In this document: piece after piece, positions 57,682 through 64,000 of the stretch
Layout of the letters: each line of letters opens with the position of its first letter
Position numbering within the stretch: position 1 is the stretch's first letter
NCBI GenBank assembly: GCA_028554645.1
Contig: JAQOOI010000022.1
Coordinates: 2,356,001 to 2,420,000 of the forward strand
Origin: Omphalotus guepiniiformis
Taxonomy: Eukaryota; Basidiomycota; Agaricomycetes; Agaricales; Omphalotaceae
Reading direction: 5' to 3'
Length of the DNA stretch: 64,000 nt
Made by a program: the position numbers and the translations under genes
Notes under the pieces: generated by a model
Seen by the model: the letters and a program-made list of their open reading frames with translations, nothing else
What the model was told of the DNA's origin: nothing
Databases searched by the model: none

Positions 57682-59569
57682 TTACTGAAGAATCCACTCG
57701 TCTCCGTTCTTCTTAATACCTACCGGCCGTTTTTCGTCTAAACTGATACGACCCGCGTTCAAGATTGCCGTCGTTAGAACTGTGTTGGCGATAGTGGGCA
57801 ACCCGTGAGCGTCATAATCCTCGGCTTTGGTGAGCCCAGCATTGACGCTCCTTGCAGCATCAATGAACTTTTCAATCGACACGTAGCCGTAACCTCGCTG
57901 ACCATCGAAGTGGCCACTCTCTGAAGGAGAGTATTTCATGCTGAAGATATAACCTGTCAGCTCCCCGAAAACTCGCCGGATAGACTCGCTTACTAGAATG
58001 GGTTGTACCACGATTTACCGGTGTCATCGACGGTGACATCGTACCCACGATGAGCTTGGTCGACCGTAATCTCGCCCTGTCATATAATCATCCCGTAAAC
58101 AGCAAACCTACAAGAGAAGACAGGACAGTCGAACGCACCTTTTCAGCCATGTAGTACCAGTGCTGAGCCGAGTGAACACCAGCTTTCAATGGTGCAGTCC
58201 AGCTTGCGGTGTAGACAGCAGTTCCACGATGCTTAGAGCTCGTGGTGGACTCCCAATCCACCATAAGCGTTATGGTGTCTTCAGTCTGTGGGACGCAGTT
58301 GTAGGGCTCGCTGGTAGCTATACCTGTGGCTGCACTCGCGACCACTCGAACTGGTACAGCTCTGTCTTGAAGAATCCAGCAACAGATATCAATGTGATGA
58401 GACGAGAGATAAAAACTACGATAGGTGAGTCAGGGATATTCCGAGAACCAGTGGACTACTAACCTGATATCGGATTCTTTGCCAGCCCAAGCTCGAAATG
58501 TTTCAAGCTGGCTTTTGGGTTGACTCATCCAGGCGCTGAAGAAATTAAACTCTCCCAAGTTGGCGGCTTTCGCCTTTGCGTCACTGTAAGCTGGATCAAA
58601 TCTTCTCATTATTTGAGCAACCATCACTGTGAGCAGATAGGTAGAAATTTACCTCTTGTGATGCTCTACGAAGCATACTACGCCCTGCTTCTTGGCGGCG
58701 GCAATTAGTTCATTATGATGGGATAGCAATTGCACTGCTGGCTTTGTGACAAGCACATGGATTCCCCTTTCGATAGCATACATAGAGATGGCATAGTGAG
58801 TTGCTGAAGCAATACCCGTCAGCAATGTGCATTCAAGGGTTCAAGACTGCTTACGATCAGGAGTAAAGATGATTATGGCGTCTCCAGGAGCCATTTGATC
58901 GATTGCTTCTTTGTCTGTAGATATTTTGCGTCAGCCAGTCAAGGATGATAGGATAGCAGGAAAACATGCATGCTTCAGGATCAATTTTTCCTTCTTTTGG
59001 GAATTCGTCAAAGCTAGATATATTCTATTTTGGTGTGTGAACCTGGCAGCGAATTCCGGAAGCTTACGAAAGATCCATATCCTTGTAAACGCCTCCAATA
59101 TTTGCATCGAGGTGAGCTCGAATAGCGGGAAACTTTCCGCCATTCACACCCACCATCCCGAGTTTGTCGACCTGGAAAGGTGATTTGCTCAGAACACGAC
59201 AAGGAGCATGAAGAAAGCTGTTGATACCTTTCCCAATCTACGGAGATCAAAAAGTGTGAGTCCAACAACCTATGAGAGGTTGAGCAAACACGTCCAACAT
59301 CCTACGAGGAATACCTACACCAATCTAGGAATGGTTTAAGAGCAATCGCACTTTAGCTATTGGGCAATCATACCTTCTTGTCCGATTTGGAAGCTCCAGA
59401 GCCAGTCCATCCTGTCGTGTACTCTCCCTAGGTGCTTGATTAAATGGATGGAAAACACCGTAATGTCGTGTAACGTACAGTACCACCTATTGCAAGTTAT
59501 ATCCTTGAAGAGCATTGATAAACTTGATCACTTACACATGAGAACGTTAATCTTTTGCGGATTAGACAT
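57682..59569 (-). CDS. Gfo/Idh/MocA family NAD(P)-dependent oxidoreductase
   Basis: Cytosolic-type sugar or sugar-acid dehydrogenase; substrate not determined. The ATG at 59569 opens MSNPQKINVLMC, the first Rossmann strand, cut by an intron before the Gly-rich loop (TTGWTGSGASKSDKK). The Rossmann domain continues VDKLGMVGVNGGKFPAIRAH, LDANIGGVYKDMDLS, MAPGDAIIIFTPD, THYAISMYAIERGIHVLVTK and PAVQLLSHHNELIAAAKKQG. HVLVTKP is the family's E-K-P-type motif with Thr before Lys. The C-terminal domain reads VCFVEHHKRFDPAYSDAKAK, FYLSSHHIDIC (S-H-H-I-D catalytic region), YTASWTAPLKAGVHSAQHWY and RGYGYVSIEKFIDAARSVNA, ending AGRISLDEKRPVGI. Around ten short exons. Two E-boxes lie about 330 bases upstream. 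Confidence 0.83.
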
Positions 59570-60433
59570 TTTGATCAGTATTTGCTGGGTGTGGAGATGA
59601 GTAGGTGAAAGTTGCGGGGCCGCTGCAATTCCACCGACTTTATAAGTATTGCACGAAAACGAAGGTTCAAGGAGAATAGATCTCTTGATGCCAGTCACCC
59701 GAGGTCGGCCCGAAAGTGACGACGGGCCGCCGGACCGGTGCACCGAAAGTACAAGAGACTAGTTATGTATGTTTTCTTCAGAAGATACACTGTCTCTGTA
59801 TTTCTTCTGAAGCTTCCCAACACGGGGAAGTTGAACGTTGAACGTTAACGCTGAGCTTACGCTGAAGCCTGAATCGTTAGCCGCTGACGCTATAATCACG
59901 TGAGACGGCACGTGCCAGCCGCTACTTGACCCTACAGACGCTGAGATTGACGATGGACGAGAGCGATAGACATTGAAAGAAGACCAAGCAAGTGTAGAGA
60001 ATGTATTCTGTGGTTGTATGAGTAATGCGGATGTGCGAGAGTACGAGGAACAAGGAAGAGAACGAAAGGGTGGAATGAAATTTGGGATCTGAATGGTGTA
60101 GGCTGGCGCATGGAGGTGGAAGAGATAGTAGGAAGGAAAAGAGAAGGATGAAGAAGAGTATGAAGGAGAAATAGGAAGGAACATGGAAGTAATTGAAGAG
60201 GAAGATTCAGTTGAAGTTGAAAACGGGGGTATGGGGAGCTGGTAGTATGCGGAGGAAAAAAAGAATGTCTTCAGTCAGCCACCTGTCCTTTTTCTTGCCG
60301 CGCCGCTTCCCCATCACTCCCCTTCCTCATCCGTCCCCTCCCTTTTTCTCTCTTTCCTCGTCGTCTCTGTCGGTCCCCAACATTCTTCCTCATCGTTCCT
60401 CTCCTCCTTTCCCCCCCTTTCTCTCATCGCCCA
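59570..60433. other. Divergent promoter region
   Basis: 864 bases between the Gfo/Idh/MocA and Itc1-like start codons. The Gfo-proximal half holds the paired E-boxes. The Itc1-proximal half is purine-rich (60030-60240), then strongly pyrimidine-rich on the plus strand up to the start (60290-60430), a common layout for transcription starts in this window. An open minus frame at 59759-60184 follows from this bias and is not believed. Confidence 0.5.
59897..59914. promoter_or_regulatory. Paired CACGTG E-boxes
   Basis: Two perfect CACGTG sites at 59897-59902 and 59909-59914, 12 bases centre to centre, in the divergent promoter region. They fit a bHLH factor such as Cbf1 or a Pho4/SREBP-like protein bound as a pair. 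Confidence 0.5.
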
Positions 60434-63400
60434 ATGCCTACTTGTCGGCGCAAGAGAGTCGTTCTCACTGAGCCTCCAGACTACCTTTTGCGACTGGCCA
60501 AAACGAATCCTGACAAGGAGGTCTTTTATCTCCAGCAGACTGGAGAAATTTTTGATTCATATGAGTGTGTCGCCTAGTTCTCTCTCCGTCTTCGCTTCTC
60601 TAACTCACTTGCTTAGGGCATACGCTGCACGTATGTCTTTCTATCGTTTGAAACAGTTCCAGTGTGAAGTCACCGGCAAAAGCGGCCTTGACTATTTCCA
60701 AGCTATTGAGAGTGAACGCTCTGAGGCTCAGACCTTACATTCGCGTTTCTCAGAACCTCTCAAACCTGCCATTTTAAAAGCCGTCCAATTCCGTACGTCT
60801 CCGAGCACGTCTAATATGTTTACCTCGCTCACCGAACTTTCCAGAGGTAGTCGGTCGTCTGGATCATCTGGTGGAAGCTGTATACGAACGGTTCAAAGAT
60901 CGCTACTTCAAAGGCGAAAGTGCGTGTCGTTCTCCTTTCCGTGTGCTCGGATATTGACACCTCATTTGTAGGAGTACTCGTTGATCTCTCAGGCGTCAAG
61001 TGAGCCATATAGGCATTCTTTTTCTTCAATCCGGTTCGCTAATCACCTTTCACAGATACTATGCCATAGTCGATACCGTCTATCCACCCAAGTACAGCTT
61101 CGATGTTCAGGCTCGGGATGCTCATAAACCTGGATCTGGTCAACGTGATATCGATGATGAGGAGCCACACCTCATATATGGCGACCTCAAAATACCGGTC
61201 AAGGACGTTAATGCACGCGACGATCCTGTGTTGTACTTCTACTGGGTGCATATTGTAGAACTGGAAAAGGAGAAAGGCGACAAGAACAAAGGCGGCAAAC
61301 AGTCAGAGGAGGCCAAAATGATTGGCAGTATCATGGAAGTCCAGTGCGGTAGGATGAGGTATGTGTTACGCCACATTATCTCCAAATATTATCTTGATCA
61401 CTGCGCGCCCCTAGTCGCGACCGTCTCTCCTTTTCCAAATCTATTCTTCGTCGATTCATTCGAGATTGTGTTGATCGTGATGCGGCTGTAGCGTCCCCAT
61501 GGACGGTCAAGTCTAGCATTGCCAAACGTTATGGTGTCGATTCAAACATGCCTGAGGAGATTCGTAGAGACGTTGAAACGCTGAAGAAAGGCGAACACGA
61601 CAAGCGAAAGAAGGCTTGGGAGGATAAGGAAGGTCCGCCCACCAAGAAACAGAAGAAGTCGGCCGCTACCCAGGAAGAAAAGGGTATGTTTTATCTCAGA
61701 TGTCTTGACTTCGGCTTCTGACGTGACTTTTAACGTAGCTAAAGCTACTGCTCTGGCTGCTGAGAAACGTGATCGCGACGTACAACTGAAGGAAGAACAA
61801 CGAGAGGCGCGGGAGGAAGCTGAGAGAATTGCCGCAGAGAAGAAGAAGAAGAAACCAATACGATATCCCACAGAAGATCTCGATGTACGATTGGCAGACA
61901 AAGACAAAAAGGCTGGTATGAAAGTGAAGCGTCCTGTACCGAGCACCCATGCCCTACCTTTCAATCACCTTCCCGGTGTCTTTGAAGCCTTCCTCATGAG
62001 TTGGAACTTTCTAGTGGTCTACGGGTGAGTTATGTCTTCACGTATGCAATTAGATTTGACTGTTCCTCTCTATCAGACAACCCTTGCACTTGTCCCCCTT
62101 CACCTTGGACGACTTGGAGCACGCCATCAAGCACTCTGTAGCTGACTACCCGTGTCCACTATTGGCCGAGGTTCACTCTACACTCATATATAACCTCCGA
62201 ACTGTGCCATTTCAACGACACAGTGCATTGATGTCGTTGCTGAGGAGAAAGGAGGCACTTGAAGCAGACGACATTCCTGATGAACCCTGCTTTGGGGTCA
62301 CCATTGAGCAGCTCTCTAGTGCTATGGCTGACGTTGGCAACAACTGGGAAAGAGTTCCTCTTCGTCATGCCGAAGGTCGAGAAGGCTGGGAAGAAGCACT
62401 TGTCGGGTGCCTAAAAGATGTTTGTTCTCGGTACTAGCTATCTCTTTTATATTCTCATTGATGTTCTTTCCCCCCCTCAGCATGCAACCCTAGAAAACTT
62501 TCCTCGCATTCGAGAGATTCTGACCAAGCTTCTTTTCGCGCCAGAAGCTGAGGACGGTCCCTCTGCTCAGGATCATTCCGATCCGTCACCTCCAAGCTCG
62601 AGAGGACCATCACCTAGTACTTCTGCTTCTCCCCCAAAACTTCTTACCGTCCCCTCCGTTCCAAGCGAGCGGTATATCAAGCTCTGCCCTGAAGACCGAA
62701 TAGCTATCGTATCTTTCATGACGAATCTGGCGGTGTCAAGCAAAGCTATTCACTCGCACATGGAGTCCTGCGAAGAGCAGCTGACAGCCCTTCGGAAAGA
62801 AAAGATAGAGGTGAATCGAATGAAGAAGCAGTAGTACGTATTTCCCGACATTCCTCTTGCAAATTATATTGACCGCGTCTTAGCACTGAGGAGATGAATA
62901 TCCTCATAGGCGAAACTAAGGGGGATCCGACGCCTTCGATGGAAGATGATACACCGCCTGGCCAAGATCCTAGTGATCTTTCGGACGCGCCCGCTTCTGA
63001 TAACGGCTCAGAGTCTGCCTCTACTTCAGGCAAGTCAAAAAAGGGTACACAACGGCAAAAAGATCTTCGACAGATGGCTCAATTGCAAGCCCATTCGAAA
63101 CAGCGCGAGGCTGCACGAGCTAAGCAAGCGTCTGTCAAACAAGCTATGGCGGAACACCGCCGCCTGGACGAAGAGGTGAATAAACTCGAGCGACGCCTGG
63201 AAGGCATTGAGCGCGACTTTAGGAAGCTTCTGGGCGGTGTGAGAGTCAAGGCTATGGGTAAAGATCGGTTCTATAATCGTATATGGTGGTTCGATGGTCT
63301 TGGTTCAGCCAACTTGCTAGGTAGTGGGGGTGTCACACAATACGGCGCCGGTCGACTCTTTATCCAAGGTCCGAGTGAGTTTGATCTAGAGATTTTGCAA

Positions 63401-63856
63401 AGGAGAACGGAAGACGACGTACATGCTCGAAGACTTGAAGAGGAAGGGGAAGAGGGTATATTGAGTTCTGGAGAATGGGCTGTCTACTCGGATCTCGAAG
63501 AGGTATTCTTTTCTGTTCTTCATCCTTCATCTTTCACCCAATGTTGATTTGTGACAATCCCTTAGATCGACGAGTTTGTTGCGTGGTTAAATCCAAAAGG
63601 CCACCGTGAGCTGGCCCTGAAAACCGCTCTCAACAAATGGTGGATACACATAACTGCAGGTATTCGAAAAAGGACGGCGGTGGGTAAAAACATATCAAGG
63701 CTTCGTCTTGTCACTCACTGCTTATTACTGCAGGACATCAATGCTCACGCTAAACTCCCAGAGGCTCGACGCAGCGCTCGTACGAAAGTCAGCAATGATA
63801 TATCCAGAGAACCTTACATGATGTGGACAAATCGCCGTGCAATCAATGCCTCGTAG
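60434..63856 (+). CDS. ITC1: WAC/DDT-domain ISWI partner, Itc1/Acf1-like
   Basis: Regulatory subunit of an ISWI chromatin-remodelling complex (ISW2/ACF). The ATG at 60434 opens MPTCRRKRVVLTEPPDYLLR and the WAC domain (DKEVFYLQQTGEIFDSYEAY, AARMSFYRLKQFQCEVTGKS, LDYFQAIESERSEAQTLHSR), then FPEPLK-like text and HLVEAVYERFKDRYFKGE. A region with VDTVYPPKYSFDV and SIAKRYGVDSNMPEEI follows. A Lys/Glu-rich coiled stretch (KEEQREAREEAERIAAEKKK) leads to the DDT domain (LPGVFEAFLMSWNFLVVYGQ, PLHLSPFTLDDLEHAI). The C-terminal WHIM motifs are SERYIKLCPEDRIAIVSFMT, LRKEKIEVNRMKKQ and GKDRFYNRIWWFDGLGSANL, with IDEFVAWLNPKGHRELALKT. Roughly 900 residues in about 15 exons; stop at 63854-63856. The domain order WAC-DDT-WHIM identifies the Acf1/Itc1 group. 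Confidence 0.88.
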
Positions 63857-64000
63857 TGTGGTTCCATTTTGTTTTCCTGTTTCATTATTATCTCGTGCAT
63901 CGCGTTCGCGCATTCTTTATTGTATTGATTACCTTTAGAAGAGCTCGCACCATACTTAACCGTCCGTCTATCATGCATACTATCCAGATGCCTACATACA

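Noticed and set aside
59759..60184. 141-codon minus-strand frame starting MFLPISPSYSSSS
   Set aside because: It lies in purine-rich promoter DNA between two divergent genes, and its low-complexity text comes from that bias.

Overview
This window looks like nuclear DNA of a filamentous basidiomycete, most likely an Agaricomycete. Genes are dense and occur on both strands. Almost every gene is cut by several 45-65 base GT-AG introns, and pyrimidine tracts lie before many starts. The gene set is eukaryotic housekeeping: TFIIH, RNA polymerase, spliceosome, ERMES and chromatin remodelling. I see no operons, prokaryotic features, tRNA, rRNA or CRISPR. Exon limits were deduced by eye from splice signals and reading phase.

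0-17 kb: the tail of an unidentified gene, an ARID protein like Swi1 (SWI/SNF), a DUF1764 protein, cyclin H (Ccl1), a Ser/Thr-rich GPI-type surface protein, adenylate kinase 6 (Fap7), a seven-helix membrane protein, RNA polymerase III subunit Rpc37, a large unrecognised gene and a low-complexity protein.

17-30 kb: a membrane-anchored J protein, a ~1400-residue protein joining a CNH-like region to a GYF domain, a Dld2-type FAD dehydrogenase, the telomere protein Rap1, a CDK11-like kinase and a tubulin-tyrosine-ligase-like protein.

29.7-32.3 kb: a 2.6 kb transposon with 80-82 base terminal inverted repeats and a perfect 8-base target duplication. It sits in what was a ~171-base divergent promoter between the TTL-like gene and MMM1. 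It carries a decayed cysteine-rich gene.

32-46 kb: MMM1, an alpha/beta-hydrolase-like gene and RPB8 with start codons only 38 bases apart, a low-complexity protein, a SEC7-PH Arf exchange factor (Syt1-like), Pescadillo/Nop7 and SmD2.

46-64 kb: two genes that intron density hides from plain ORF searches, namely a LYRM2-type mitochondrial LYR protein (46.1-46.5 kb) and an unrecognised nine-exon gene (51.2-52.4 kb). Also here are a 4E-T/Eap1-like eIF4E-binding protein, a G1 cyclin (Cln/Puc1) with long flanks, a Gfo/Idh/MocA oxidoreductase and an Itc1/Acf1-like ISWI partner.

Many neighbours are divergent pairs with short shared promoters. Beyond that I see no pathway cluster: this is ordinary core-genome gene space interrupted by one transposon.
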